Below, piece after piece: positions 1-10,265 of a stretch of DNA of 64,000 nt (position 1 is the first letter of the stretch; every line of letters begins with the position of its first letter). The stretch is from Winogradskyella psychrotolerans RS-3. Lineage in GTDB: Bacteria; Bacteroidota; Bacteroidia; Flavobacteriales; Flavobacteriaceae. The stretch is from contig NZ_ATMR01000097.1 of the NCBI RefSeq assembly GCF_000427335.1, positions 62,001-126,000 on the forward strand, read 5' to 3'. The position numbers and the translations under genes were made by a program. The notes beneath the pieces were generated by a model that ran no database searches, was not told the DNA's origin, and worked only from the letters and a program-made list of their open reading frames with translations.

Positions 1-1
1 C

Positions 2-2047
2 GCTCCTAATTGGACTGGAGATATTGATCTCGAAAATGCATTAAATGAATCTGGCACCATAAACGCTACCATTTTAGAATTTGAGTTTACGTCTGTTGCT
101 TCACAGATAAGTTTTAGATATATATTTGCGTCAGAAGAATATCAAGAGAATAATTCGAACACCTGTAGGTACTCTGATTTATTTGGCTTTTTAATTAGAC
201 CTACAATCGGACAACAGGCCTATGAAAATATAGCCTTAGTGCCAGATACAGACACACCTGTTAAAGTGACTACGGTTATGCCGGGCGTTCAGGGTAGTTG
301 TCCTCCAGAAAACGAAACCTATTTTGGTAATTATAATGATAGTAATGCTCCCATTAATTTTAATGGTCAGACTGCTATTTTAACGGCTACAGCAAATGTA
401 GAACCGAATACCACTTACCATGTTAAGTTAGTCATTGCAGATGAGCAGAATTACAGATATGACTCTGCTGTTTTTTTAGAGGCTAGTAGTTTTGAACTCT
501 CTTCAGACATAGGTCCTAATTTACTTCTTGCGACAAACAATGCACTTTGTGAAGGTGAATCTATTATATTGGATGCCAGACAAGCTGGGCAAAACACATA
601 CGATTGGTACAAAAACGGTAGCTTAATTGAGTCTCAACCTAGCAATTGTGTAAACTGTGGAATATATACGGTTGCTGAACAAGGAACCTATAATGTTGAA
701 GTTACCTTAGCCAACGGTTGTATTTCTTACGGAGAGGTTACAATTGAATATGCTCCGTTACCTATTGGAGTGGATTCTGTTTTAATTGAATGTGATAGTA
801 AACAAGATGGGTTAACTATGTATGATTTGTTTGATGCCACCTCAGATTTAACTAGCGCAAACCAAGACGCATATGTTGATCAATTTTTCTTATCAGAAGC
901 AGATGCTATTGCCAATATAAATCCGATTACAAATCCTGAGGCATTTCAGAACACGACTCCATTTCAAACTATTTATGCTAGAGTCATAAATAGAGCTAAT
1001 TGTTTTGACATTGCTGAGTTAGAGTTACAAACCTCAAATAACACGGTATATATCCCTAATTTAGAAGCCTGTGACGGAGAGGTTATAGATGGATTTACCA
1101 CTTTTGATTTATCTGAGATTCAAACCTCTATTCAAAATCAAATTCCGATAGGTGCTGTAGTGCGTTATTATGACACAGAAGAAGATGCTTTAAGTGACTC
1201 TAATCAGTTATCTGTTAGTTTTGAAAATACGGTAGCATATACACAAACGATTTACGTAAAAATCACGAATAACAATCAGTGTTATGGTATTTCTACGGCA
1301 AGCCTCAACGTCCTTTATACTCCAGTTTTAGAACCAGATGAAACGGTTTTATATTGTTTAAATACGTTCCCAGAACCACTTACCATATATGGTGGTGTGC
1401 TTAACGATTTACCTAATAATTATTATTACGAATGGCAATTTAATGAGACTACAACGCCGAACAACACTTTGTTTTATGATGTTACAGAACCTGGTGTTTA
1501 TACGGTAATTGTTACAGATCCAAATGGCTGTTCTTCTAGTAGAACAATTACAGTTTTGGCTTCAGAATTGGCAACTATAGATGGTGTTAGCGTTGTTGGT
1601 GTTGCTCCTAATAATACGGTTACCATTACACTTTCAGGTGAAGGTGATTATGAAATCGCATTAGATGATATCAATGGACTTTACCAAGATAGTTTTGTAT
1701 TTACAAATGTTTCTAGAGGCTTTCATACCGTTTATATAAGAGACAAAAATGGTTGCGGTACTCAAGAAGAGATCATTTCAGTCTTAGGCTTCCCAAAATT
1801 CTTTACTCCAAATGGAGATGACGACAATCCGACTTGGCAAGTTATTGGTACTGCTGCACAATTCGATCAAATAGCATCTATTCAGATTTTTAATCGTTAC
1901 GGTAAATTGATAACACTGCTTACAAATGCCAATCGTAGTTGGGATGGCATGCTAAAAGGAAAACCACTTCCTAGTGACGATTATTGGTTTAAAGCTAATT
2001 TTTATGATGGTAAGATCTATACTGGTCATTTTGCTTTGAGACGGTAA
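2..2047 (+). CDS. Choice-of-anchor L domain protein with T9SS type B sorting domain (5' end outside window)
   Basis: The reading frame is open from the first full codon of the window, so the N-terminus and signal peptide lie upstream; 681 residues are visible. The first ~150 residues (FRYIFASEEYQE, then FGFLIRP and NIALVPDTDTP) match the choice-of-anchor L domain of secreted Bacteroidota proteins. Ig/PKD-like segments follow (YDWYKNGSL, then YYYEWQFNET). The last ~85 residues (FPKFFTPNGDDD, then IQIFNRYGKLI, then GHFALRR) are a gliding-motility-associated type B C-terminal domain, which directs export through T9SS and attachment at the cell surface. A GTG at 239 could be mistaken for a start, but it lies inside the conserved domain. 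Ligand unknown; likely an adhesin or surface-matrix protein. Confidence 0.9.
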   Translation, partial: APNWTGDIDLENALNESGTINATILEFEFTSVASQISFRYIFASEEYQENNSNTCRYSDLFGFLIRPTIGQQAYENIALVPDTDTPVKVTTVMPGVQGSCPPENETYFGNYNDSNAPINFNGQTAILTATANVEPNTTYHVKLVIADEQNYRYDSAVFLEASSFELSSDIGPNLLLATNNALCEGESIILDARQAGQNTYDWYKNGSLIESQPSNCVNCGIYTVAEQGTYNVEVTLANGCISYGEVTIEYAPLPIGVDSVLIECDSKQDGLTMYDLFDATSDLTSANQDAYVDQFFLSEADAIANINPITNPEAFQNTTPFQTIYARVINRANCFDIAELELQTSNNTVYIPNLEACDGEVIDGFTTFDLSEIQTSIQNQIPIGAVVRYYDTEEDALSDSNQLSVSFENTVAYTQTIYVKITNNNQCYGISTASLNVLYTPVLEPDETVLYCLNTFPEPLTIYGGVLNDLPNNYYYEWQFNETTTPNNTLFYDVTEPGVYTVIVTDPNGCSSSRTITVLASELATIDGVSVVGVAPNNTVTITLSGEGDYEIALDDINGLYQDSFVFTNVSRGFHTVYIRDKNGCGTQEEIISVLGFPKFFTPNGDDDNPTWQVIGTAAQFDQIASIQIFNRYGKLITLLTNANRSWDGMLKGKPLPSDDYWFKANFYDGKIYTGHFALRR

Positions 2048-2482
2048 TTCGTAATTAAGTCTCCTTATTTTAAATTCTATTATATTAAGGAAGGACCTTT
2101 TCTTTTATACCTAAACTATCTGCCTATTATTTTATATCATTTTTTGTTTATACCTATAAAAGTTCCTACTAGAGATTTATGATATCACTATACATTACCA
2201 ATACAAACTTTACATTCTAATTTTATCTATTCATAGCAGAAAATTCCCATATCTAACGATTTAAAAAGTAGAAACAAGATGTAAAAAAGAGGAACAAGAC
2301 GTTAAGCACCTGATTCATTTCACACTACAAATAATAACCTTCACATTTTGAATTATCACTTAATCTTCTATTTTTGTGATAACTAACTCAACCTTTATTT
2401 GAGCAAGAATTAATGTAACTATTACTTAACAAATGAAAGTATTTTATTACATATTTTTGCCCTCTATTTTTATCTAAACTAA
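2048..2482. other. 435-bp intergenic region upstream of the T9SS gene pair
   Basis: No coding sequence was seen. The 3' half holds two TAnnTTTG-type boxes (2369-2376 and 2452-2459) and an inverted repeat TTATCAC/GTGATAA (2353-2359 and 2376-2382) around the first box, so it is the likely control region of the downstream surface-protein pair. The 5' half shows nothing recognisable. Confidence 0.5.
2348..2382 (+). promoter_or_regulatory. Candidate promoter with overlapping inverted repeat
   Basis: TTG at 2348-2350, an 18-base spacer, then TATTTTTG at 2369-2376 fits the Bacteroidota TTG/TAnnTTTG promoter pattern. The arms TTATCAC (2353-2359) and GTGATAA (2376-2382) form a perfect 7-bp inverted repeat spanning the spacer and the -7 box, so a bound dimeric regulator would block the promoter. 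A second TATTTTTG (2452-2459) lies nearer the start codon. Promoter activity is inferred only. Confidence 0.4.
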
Positions 2483-4788
2483 ATGAAAAATTCTACTTTT
2501 TTATTATTCCCTCTTGTTTTAATTTTTAACGGTTATTTTTAATTAATAACACAAATTACTCAACCTACAAAGCCGAAAGCACTACTTGTCCGGCACCAAT
2601 CATAAGCACATTTAATCCTTCAAGTGGACCTATAAATACAGAAATCACACTTAATGGAAGTAATTTTGCGACGACTACGACAGTAGACTTTAGTGGTGTA
2701 AATGCAAGCTTTACAATACTAAGTGATACTGAAATTGCTATTAGTGTTCCATCTGGAGTTTCTAGCACATCTAGTATAACGCTTACAACGTCTGGAGGCT
2801 GTGACGCTACAACCGCTTCTAATTTTACCCTAATTGATTCTGATTGTAATTCGGCCGATGAGATTTACATCTCGGAAGTTTATGATTCTAACGGCGGAAG
2901 TTATGGTGTTATAGAACTCTATAATCCAACCAATGCAGCTATAAGTCTAAATACCGTTTACGAAGTACAACGTTTTGGAGATATTGGTGACGCTGCCCCA
3001 AGTGCTACAATTCCACTAGAAGGTTCTATTGCGCCTCTTAGCACCTATATTATTGAAATGGGTAACACAGGTAATACTTGTAATGGCTTAACGGCTGGTG
3101 TATCGATTAATGCTGGTATTAACGAAGATGATGAAATTAAATTAGTAAAAAATGGATCTATCATCGATGTAATGTTTACAGATGATGAAATTGGTTACAG
3201 TTTTATTAGAAACGCAGATGCAGCTGCACCGAGTACAACATTTAACCTTAACGAGTGGTTATTGTTAGAAGATGAAGATTGCTCTAATTTAGGCGCTCAT
3301 ACAGCTAATGGTGGTAGTTCTACTCCGAACATTACACATCCTAATAGTCAAGATATTTGTGAAAACGGTACAGCTACTTTTTCAGTGTCTGTCGATACCG
3401 GATCATATACTTACCAATGGCTTGTTATTAATGCTGCTGGAAACTGGGTTAACGTCACTAACGACAGTAATTATTCTGGAGCGACAACAAATACATTGAC
3501 CATTACAAATACGCCTGCGAGTTTTAATGATTTTCAATACTACTGTATGATATCATCTACCGATTGTAACCTGGTTTCGGACGCTGCTCAACTTGAAGTT
3601 TCAAACCCTGAAGTTGATACCTTATCCAACCAAACGGTGTGTTCTAACTACACCTTACCTACTTTAACTAACGGGGATTATTATACAGGAACTAACGGAA
3701 CTGGTACTCAACTTAACGCTGGAGATGTTATTACATCATCTCAAACCATCTATATTTATAATGTTTCTGGTACCGCGCCAAACACTTGCCAAAGTGAATC
3801 TAGCTTTAGCATTTCTGTTAGTGGAAATCCACTTGTAAGTGTCATAGCTGATCAAACTGTTTGTTCTGAATATGTGTTACCAAGTATCACTAATGGAAAT
3901 TATTTTACAGGTGCAAATGGAAGTGGTTCACCTTTAAATACCGGAGATATTATATCGACTTCACAAACGATTTATATTTATAACGAAGTTGGAGTTGCTC
4001 CTAATGTCTGTACGAACGAAAGTAGTTTTGATGTAAGCGTAACCGGAACTCCAAATGTAGATATGCTTTCTGATGTTTCGATTTGTTCAGAATTTATTCT
4101 ACCAAACCTTACAGATGGTAACTATTTTACAGGACCTAATGGTACCGGAACGCAGCTTAATGCAGGTGCTATGATTTCAACGTCACAAACAATTTATATT
4201 TTTAATGAAATTGGTACCACTGCAGCTACTTGTAATAACGAAAGCAGTTTTGATGTTACAATTTATCCGTCGACAGATTTCTCGCTTACGGATTCGAATA
4301 TTGAAATTAATGGAGATTCTATAACAATAACAATGTCTGACACGTCAATTGAATACGAATACGCTATTGATGGTTCTAGTTTTCAAAGCGACAATACTTT
4401 TACAACTATTTCAGAAGGCTCAAACACCTTATACGTGCAAGATGTTAATGGTTGTATTGTTAAATTCATTTCTTTTGAAATCACAACTTCAGCAGTAGAG
4501 TTAATTATTCCAACGGGTTTTTCACCTAATAATGATGACAAAAATGAATGGTTTAACATCCAAGGTTTATATGACGTTTACACCAACCATAAATTAGAAA
4601 TCTACAACAGATACGGAACTTTAATTTTTGAAGGGAATAATAGTAACAAATGGTTCGGAACCGCAAACAAAGGTTTAATGCATACGGATAAAGTACTGCC
4701 TGTAGGCACTTACTTTTATGTATTATATTTAAATGAGCCTAATAAGAGTTCTAAACCTTTTACGGGTTGGGTTTATCTTAATAAGTAA
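2483..4788 (+). CDS. Repeat-containing T9SS type B surface protein; signal peptide out of frame (T-run slip at 2536-2540)
   Basis: ATG at 2483 encodes a hydrophobic signal peptide (MKNSTFLLFPLVLIFNG) that hits TAA at 2540-2542. The long frame continues at once in the next phase, so one extra T in the T5 run 2536-2540 restores a 768-residue protein. Domains in order after the signal peptide: an IPT/TIG-like fold (STFNPSSGP), a lamin-tail-like domain (EIYISEVYDSNGG, VIELYNPTN), an Ig/PKD-like segment (YTYQWLVINAAG), three 74-residue Cys-containing repeats (about 3610-4262), and a type B C-terminal sorting domain (TGFSPNNDDKNEW, EIYNRYGTLIF). It is the same family as the next gene. If the shift is real, the protein cannot be exported; if it is a sequencing error, this is an ordinary surface adhesin. 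Confidence 0.8.
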
Positions 4789-4822
4789 AACTAATTATTT
4801 TTCTCACCGCTAATTTGAAGCT

Positions 4823-7755
4823 ATGAAACGCATTAATTTATTAATACACTATACCTGCGCATTAAGTTATTTTTTATAATGACTGCTTATGCCTCAGTAG
4901 GTAGCGCTATCACAAAAGACAATAGCTTTTGTCCTGCACCAATTATTAATACGTTTACACCTGCTAGTGGACCAAAAAACACATTAATTACGATTAGCGG
5001 TAGTAATTTTAATGCTGCTGCTTCTGTTTCAATTGATGGAGTCTCTACGACATTTACAGTTATAAACGATTCTCAAATTACAGCGATTATACCTGCTGGT
5101 GCTGTCGATACTTCTAGCATTTCCATTATAAGTACTGGCGGTTGCACAGGAACGTCTGCGACAGATTTTACAGTGATAACTTCAGATTGTGAACCTGCTG
5201 ATATTTATATTTCAGAAATATATGATGCCAATAGCGGCGATTATGCGGTTATAGAGCTTTATAATCCCACAAATTCCCCTGTGGTTATAGATAATATTTA
5301 TATCATAGAACGTTACGGAGATGTCGGAAATGCAACGCCTAATAATGTATTTAACGACATTGTAGGGACAATTCCACCACTAAGTACTTTTGTCATTCAA
5401 ATGGGAAGCGGTACAAATTGTTCTCCTCTAGATGTTGATTTCAATATACCTACAGGAATTAACGATAATGATGAATTCAAATTATTTAAAAACGGAAACC
5501 TTATTGATACTGTAAATGCACCAGACGAAAGAGGCTATACAGTTATCAGAAATGCAGATGCACCCATACCACAAACAACTTATGATAGTAACGATTGGTC
5601 TATTCAATCTAGTGAAAACTGTTCTAATTTAGGGTCACACACAGCAGATCCGATTACGAATAACATACCAGATATTACAGACCCTATTACTCAAACCATT
5701 TGTGAGAGTAGTACTGTAACATTTAACACGACTTTAGATACTAGTACTTTTCAATACCAATGGAAAGTTCTTGACTCCTCAGGAAACTGGGTTGACGTTC
5801 CCAACGCTAGTCCATATTCGGGCACTCAAACTAGCGCCTTAAGTATCACTAATGCTCCTTTAAGTTTTAATGAAAATCAATATTACTGTGAAGTTACATA
5901 CGATGCATGTACCTTAATTACGAATACGGCCCAACTATTCATTGAAAATCCAGCTGTAGATACACTTTCAAATCAAACTACATGTTCTAGTTATACCTTA
6001 CCAACCTTAACTGACGGAGCCTATTACACTGCAACTAATGGTGGAGGAACCCAACTTAATGCTGGTGATTTTATTTCAACAACGCAAACCATTTTCATTT
6101 ATAACGAAATAGGAACAGCGCCTAATACGTGCTCAAATGAAAGTAGTTTTGAAGTCACTATTTCTGGTACACCAAATGTAGATACCATTGTTGACCAAGC
6201 TGTGTGTTCAGATTATACATTGCCTGCACTAAGCGATGGTAATTATTTTACTGGGACTAATGGAACAGGAAGCCAACTCAATGCTGGTGAAATTATTTCA
6301 ACAACACAAACCATTTACATTTATAACGAAATAGGTACAGCGCCTAATACGTGTTCAAACGAAAGTAGCTTTGACGTTACGGTGAGTGGCACTCCTAATG
6401 TAGATACGCTTTCTAATCAATCGGAATGTGGATCATATATATTACCATCACTTACCAATGGTAATTATTTTACAGGCACAAACGGTACAGGTACACCACT
6501 TAATGCTGGTGATACTATTTCAACCACACAAACCATCTATATTTATGTTGAAATTGGTACAGCTCCAGACACCTGTAATAATGAAAGTAGTTTTGAAGTC
6601 ACTATTACTGGTGCTCCAAATGTCGATATTATTGCTAACCAAGATGTGTGTTCAGAGTACACATTGCCTCCACTAACCGATGGTAATTATTTTACAGGCA
6701 CTAATGGAACAGGAACGCAGCTCAATGCTGGTGAACTTATTTCAACAACACAAACCATTTACATTTATAACGAAACAGGAACTGCACCTAACACCTGCTC
6801 TAATGAAAGTAATTTTGAGGTTACAGTAAGTGGCACTCCTAATGTAGATACACTTTCTAATCAAACGGAATGTGGGTCCTATACCTTACCAACACTTAAC
6901 AATGGTAATTATTTTACGGGTACAAACGGAACAGGTACCGCACTTAATGCTGGAGATGTAATTTCGACTTCTCAAACCATCTATATTTATGTTGAAATTG
7001 GTACAGCTCCAAACACGTGTAATAATGAAAGTAGCTTTGATGTCACCATTACTGGTGCACCAAATGTAGATACGTTTACCGATCAAACTATTTGTGCAGA
7101 ATATACGTTGCCTACACTAACCAATGGTAACTATTTTACAGGAGCAAATGGAACAGGAACGCAATTAAATGCAGGAGATATTATTACCACTTCTCAAACC
7201 TTATACATTTATAACGAAATAGGGACAGCTCCAAATACCTGCGCTAATGAAAGTAGTTTTGACATTACTATTAATGACGCTTTAGATTTTACATTAGATG
7301 AATTTAGTATTATCATAGATGACGCAACACTTACGGTGAACATGACAGACATGTCTATAGATTACCTATATGCAGTAGATGACACCGATTTTCAAACCTC
7401 TAATGTGTTCAATAACCTTAGAACAGGTTTACATGTATTATATGTTCAAGGCCGTAATGGCTGTGTTATAAAAACGCTCAATTTTGAAATTGAAGTAGAC
7501 CTTTTTATCCCTGCATTTTTCACACCTAATAATGATAGCGCTCATGATACATGGACGGTTATTGACAGAAACCGCATTGTAAAAGAAATTCTTATTTTTA
7601 ATAGATACGGTAAGCTTATAAAGCAATTAATTCCTTCGAATTACTCTTGGGACGGTTATTACAATGGAAAAATGCTTGAGTCAAATGATTTCTGGTATTT
7701 AATTACTTTAAAAAGCGGTGAAGAGCTTAGGGGCCATTTTGCTTTAAAGCATTAA
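4823..7755 (+). CDS. Six-repeat T9SS type B surface protein; signal peptide out of frame (T-run slip at 4870-4875)
   Basis: ATG at 4823 starts a signal peptide (MKRINLLIHYTCALSYF) ending at TAA 4877-4879. One extra T in the T6 run 4870-4875 joins it to the main frame (FIMTAYASVGS, with a plausible AYA cleavage site), giving 977 residues. The body is open from ATG 4879. Layout matches the upstream paralogue: IPT/TIG, lamin-tail-like domain (DIYISEIYDANSGD), PKD-like segment, then six copies of a 74-residue repeat at exact 222-bp spacing (5953-7285; core NYFTGTNGTG, TIYIYNEIGTAP), and a type B sorting domain (AFFTPNNDSAHDTW, ILIFNRYGKLI, GHFALKH). Only 34 bp separate it from the previous gene, so the two are probably co-transcribed. 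Likely adhesin. Confidence 0.82.
5953..7284 (+). repeat. Six tandem 222-bp repeats, with a 444-bp higher-order period
   Basis: In-frame repeats begin at 5953, 6175, 6397, 6619, 6841 and 7063. Each encodes 74 residues with two cysteines, about 48 residues apart. Copies 3 and 5 share YVEIGTAP and TITGA while copies 2 and 4 share NE-type versions and ISTTQTIYIY, so the array grew by duplicating a two-repeat unit. Three related copies lie in the upstream gene. Confidence 0.9.
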
Positions 7756-7814
7756 GACGTATAACTAATACTTCTAGTAAAAAAGGAGTATCTATATTGA
7801 ACATTCTATAAAAC

Positions 7815-7854
7815 GGACTTCAGATTTTAAATCTTGAAGTCCATTTTATTTTAA
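7815..7854 (+). terminator. Rho-independent terminator after the T9SS pair
   Basis: GGACTTCA (7815-7822) pairs with TGAAGTCC (7835-7842), extended inward by GATTT/AAATC, and is followed by ATTTTATTTTAA. It separates the surface-protein pair from uvrB. Confidence 0.75.
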
Positions 7855-7899
7855 CGCAATTGTAACGCATTTCACAATTAAATTATAAGCGCTTTATTG

Positions 7900-7907
7900 T
7901 AACTTTG
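7900..7907 (+). promoter_or_regulatory. TAACTTTG promoter box abutting the uvrB start
   Basis: TAACTTTG ends four bases before ATG 7912. In Bacteroidota transcription starts a few bases after this box, which puts the transcript start at or next to the A of the start codon. uvrB may therefore be made from a leaderless mRNA. Confidence 0.45.
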
Positions 7908-7911
7908 CAGT

Positions 7912-9915
7912 ATGCGATTTAAAATTGAGTCCGAATTCAAACCTACTGGTGATCAGCCACAAGCTATAAAAAAACTAGCAAAAGGGATTACCGATAACGA
8001 AAAATACCAAACGCTTTTGGGTGTTACTGGTTCTGGTAAAACCTTTACAGTTGCCAATGTTATTGAAGAGGTGCAACGACCAACTTTGGTTTTGGCACAT
8101 AACAAAACGTTAGCAGCACAACTCTACTCCGAATTCAAACAGTTTTTCCCTGAAAATGCTGTTGAGTATTTTGTATCCTACTATGATTATTATCAACCCG
8201 AAGCCTATATTCCCACGTCTGGTGTATATATAGAGAAAGATTTATCTATCAACGAGGAAATAGAGAAAATGCGTTTAAGCACCACCTCTTCCCTACTCTC
8301 TGGTCGTCGTGATGTGATTGTGATTGCTTCAGTATCTTGTTTATATGGTATTGGAAATCCTGTGGAATTTCAAAAGAATGTGATTTCTATAGAACGTGAT
8401 CAAGTGATTTCTCGTACTAAGTTATTACATCAACTGGTTCAAAGTTTATATTCTAGAACGGAGTCTGAATTCAAAAACGGAAACTTTAGAATAAAAGGTG
8501 ATACTGTAGATGTATTTCCGGGTTATGCAGATCATGCCTTTAGAATTCACTTTTTTGGTGATGAAATTGAAGAAATTGAAGCGTTTGATGCCAGATCTAA
8601 CGAGATTATAGAACGTTATGATCGCTTAAATATTTATCCTGCAAATATGTTTGTGACGTCTCCAGATGTGTTGAATGGTGCGATAAAAGATATACAAGAC
8701 GATTTAGTAAAACAATACGATTACTTTAAAGAAATAGGTAAACATCTTGAAGCCAAACGACTCAAAGAACGTACAGAGTTCGATTTAGAAATGATTCGAG
8801 AATTGGGGTATTGTTCGGGTATTGAGAACTATTCAAGATATTTAGACGGCAGATTGCCAGGAACGCGTCCGTTCTGTTTATTGGATTATTTTCCGGATGA
8901 TTTTTTAATGGTGGTTGATGAAAGTCACGTCACCATTTCACAAGTGCACGCGATGTATGGTGGAGATAGAAGCCGAAAAGTGAATTTGGTTGATTATGGT
9001 TTCCGATTGCCAGCCGCTATGGATAATAGACCTTTAAAGTTTGAAGAGTTTGAAGCCCTTCAAAATCAAGTGATCTATGTTTCTGCGACTCCTGCAGATT
9101 ACGAAATGCAAAAAACAGATGGCGTTTATGTAGAGCAAGTCATTCGTCCAACAGGATTATTAGATCCTGTTATTGAAGTTAGACCAAGCCTAAATCAAAT
9201 TGATGATTTAATTGAAGAAATTCAAAATCGTGTTGAAAAAGACGAACGGACTTTAGTAACCACGTTGACGAAACGAATGGCGGAAGAATTGACAAAATAT
9301 TTAACCAGAATTTCAATTCGTACCCGATATATCCATAGTGATGTAGATACTTTGGAGCGTGTAGAAATAATGCAAGATTTACGAAAAGGTGTCTTTGATG
9401 TTTTGGTAGGTGTCAACTTACTACGTGAAGGTTTAGATTTACCTGAAGTATCTTTAGTTGCCATTTTAGATGCTGATAAAGAAGGTTTTTTAAGATCTGC
9501 ACGTTCTTTAACCCAAACTGTTGGTAGAGCTGCAAGAAACTTAAATGGGAAAGCGATTATGTATGCTGATAAAATTACGAAGAGCATGCAAAAAACAATG
9601 GACGAAACGGAATATCGTCGTGAAAAACAAATTGCCTATAACACCAAACATAACCTTGTTCCTAAAGCTTTAAATAAAAGTTTAAATAGTGCTTTAACTA
9701 AAAACTCTGTGAGTACATACAGAACAGAATTGGATGCACAAATAGCAGCTGAACCAGAAAGTGATTATTTGAATAAAGGGGAATTAGAAAAGAAAATTAG
9801 AGAACGTCGTAAGTTAATGGAACAAGCTGCAAAAGCATTAGACTTTTTAGAAGCCGCTCGTTTTAGGGATGAGATAACAGCTTATCAGAGTAAGTTAGAG
9901 AAGTTGAAGGTGTGA
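7912..9915 (+). CDS. uvrB: Excinuclease ABC subunit B
   Basis: UvrB is the damage-verifying helicase-like subunit of nucleotide excision repair; it is loaded by UvrA and recruits UvrC. The 667-residue length is normal. Visible features: Walker A GVTGSGKT (residues ~37-44), the beta-hairpin YYDYYQPEAYIPTSGVYIE that clamps DNA, the Walker B-like VVDESHVT, helicase motifs VSATPADYE and TVGRAARN, and a C-terminal UVR domain (EAARFRDEI) that contacts UvrC. The start is fixed by the conserved MRFKIESEFKPTGDQP. The TGA stop lies in a GTGTGAA heptamer, the same unit as the tandem array that begins 26 bases later. Confidence 0.98.
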   Translation: MRFKIESEFKPTGDQPQAIKKLAKGITDNEKYQTLLGVTGSGKTFTVANVIEEVQRPTLVLAHNKTLAAQLYSEFKQFFPENAVEYFVSYYDYYQPEAYIPTSGVYIEKDLSINEEIEKMRLSTTSSLLSGRRDVIVIASVSCLYGIGNPVEFQKNVISIERDQVISRTKLLHQLVQSLYSRTESEFKNGNFRIKGDTVDVFPGYADHAFRIHFFGDEIEEIEAFDARSNEIIERYDRLNIYPANMFVTSPDVLNGAIKDIQDDLVKQYDYFKEIGKHLEAKRLKERTEFDLEMIRELGYCSGIENYSRYLDGRLPGTRPFCLLDYFPDDFLMVVDESHVTISQVHAMYGGDRSRKVNLVDYGFRLPAAMDNRPLKFEEFEALQNQVIYVSATPADYEMQKTDGVYVEQVIRPTGLLDPVIEVRPSLNQIDDLIEEIQNRVEKDERTLVTTLTKRMAEELTKYLTRISIRTRYIHSDVDTLERVEIMQDLRKGVFDVLVGVNLLREGLDLPEVSLVAILDADKEGFLRSARSLTQTVGRAARNLNGKAIMYADKITKSMQKTMDETEYRREKQIAYNTKHNLVPKALNKSLNSALTKNSVSTYRTELDAQIAAEPESDYLNKGELEKKIRERRKLMEQAAKALDFLEAARFRDEITAYQSKLEKLKV

Positions 9916-10265
9916 AACAGTGGTCAGTGGTCAGTAAAAAGTGTGAAGTGTGAAGTGTGAAGTGTGAAGTGTGAAGTGTGAAGTGTGAAGTGTGAAGTGT
10001 GAAGTGTGAAGTGTGAAGTGTGAAACTAAAAAAAATTGACGGAAGGTTGGAAGATTTTACAAAAAGTTGCGAAAGAGTAAACATTCCGAAACCCAATAAT
10101 TAAATTCCAAGATTAAAAACTGAGACTGAGACTAAAACTGAAAACTATTACACGAAGTTACACAGAGAAGGCACAAAGATTCACAGAGAGATTGTTCTAA
10201 ACAATTAAGCATATATTTAAATAGGATAGCTTTTTAAAATTACCATTGAGACTGCAAACTAAAGA
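9916..10265. other. 350-bp intergenic region of simple and dispersed repeats
   Basis: It holds a TGGTCAG doublet, twelve GTGTGAA heptamers (9941-10024), a run of GAGACT/AAAACT units (about 10116-10147) and a segment of CACAGAGA-type motifs (10151-10192) like those at 57530-57570. No gene is supported; long frames here only translate the heptamer. Confidence 0.6.
9941..10024 (+). repeat. Twelve tandem copies of the heptamer GTGTGAA
   Basis: Twelve uninterrupted 7-base units begin just downstream of the uvrB stop. The same heptamer array, with nine copies, recurs at 55238-55300 directly on another stop codon. Confidence 0.95.

Noticed and set aside
5953..7284. Regularly spaced repeats that could suggest a CRISPR array
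   Set aside because: The 222-bp units are in-frame protein repeats without spacers.
9222..9587. 121-codon minus-strand frame inside uvrB
   Set aside because: It is antisense to a conserved helicase region and shows only the mirrored codon bias of uvrB.
9863..10096. A minus-strand frame of 77 codons with a Thr-Ser-His-Phe-Leu repeat
   Set aside because: It only translates the GTGTGAA heptamer array and overlaps the end of uvrB; no homology or initiation context.
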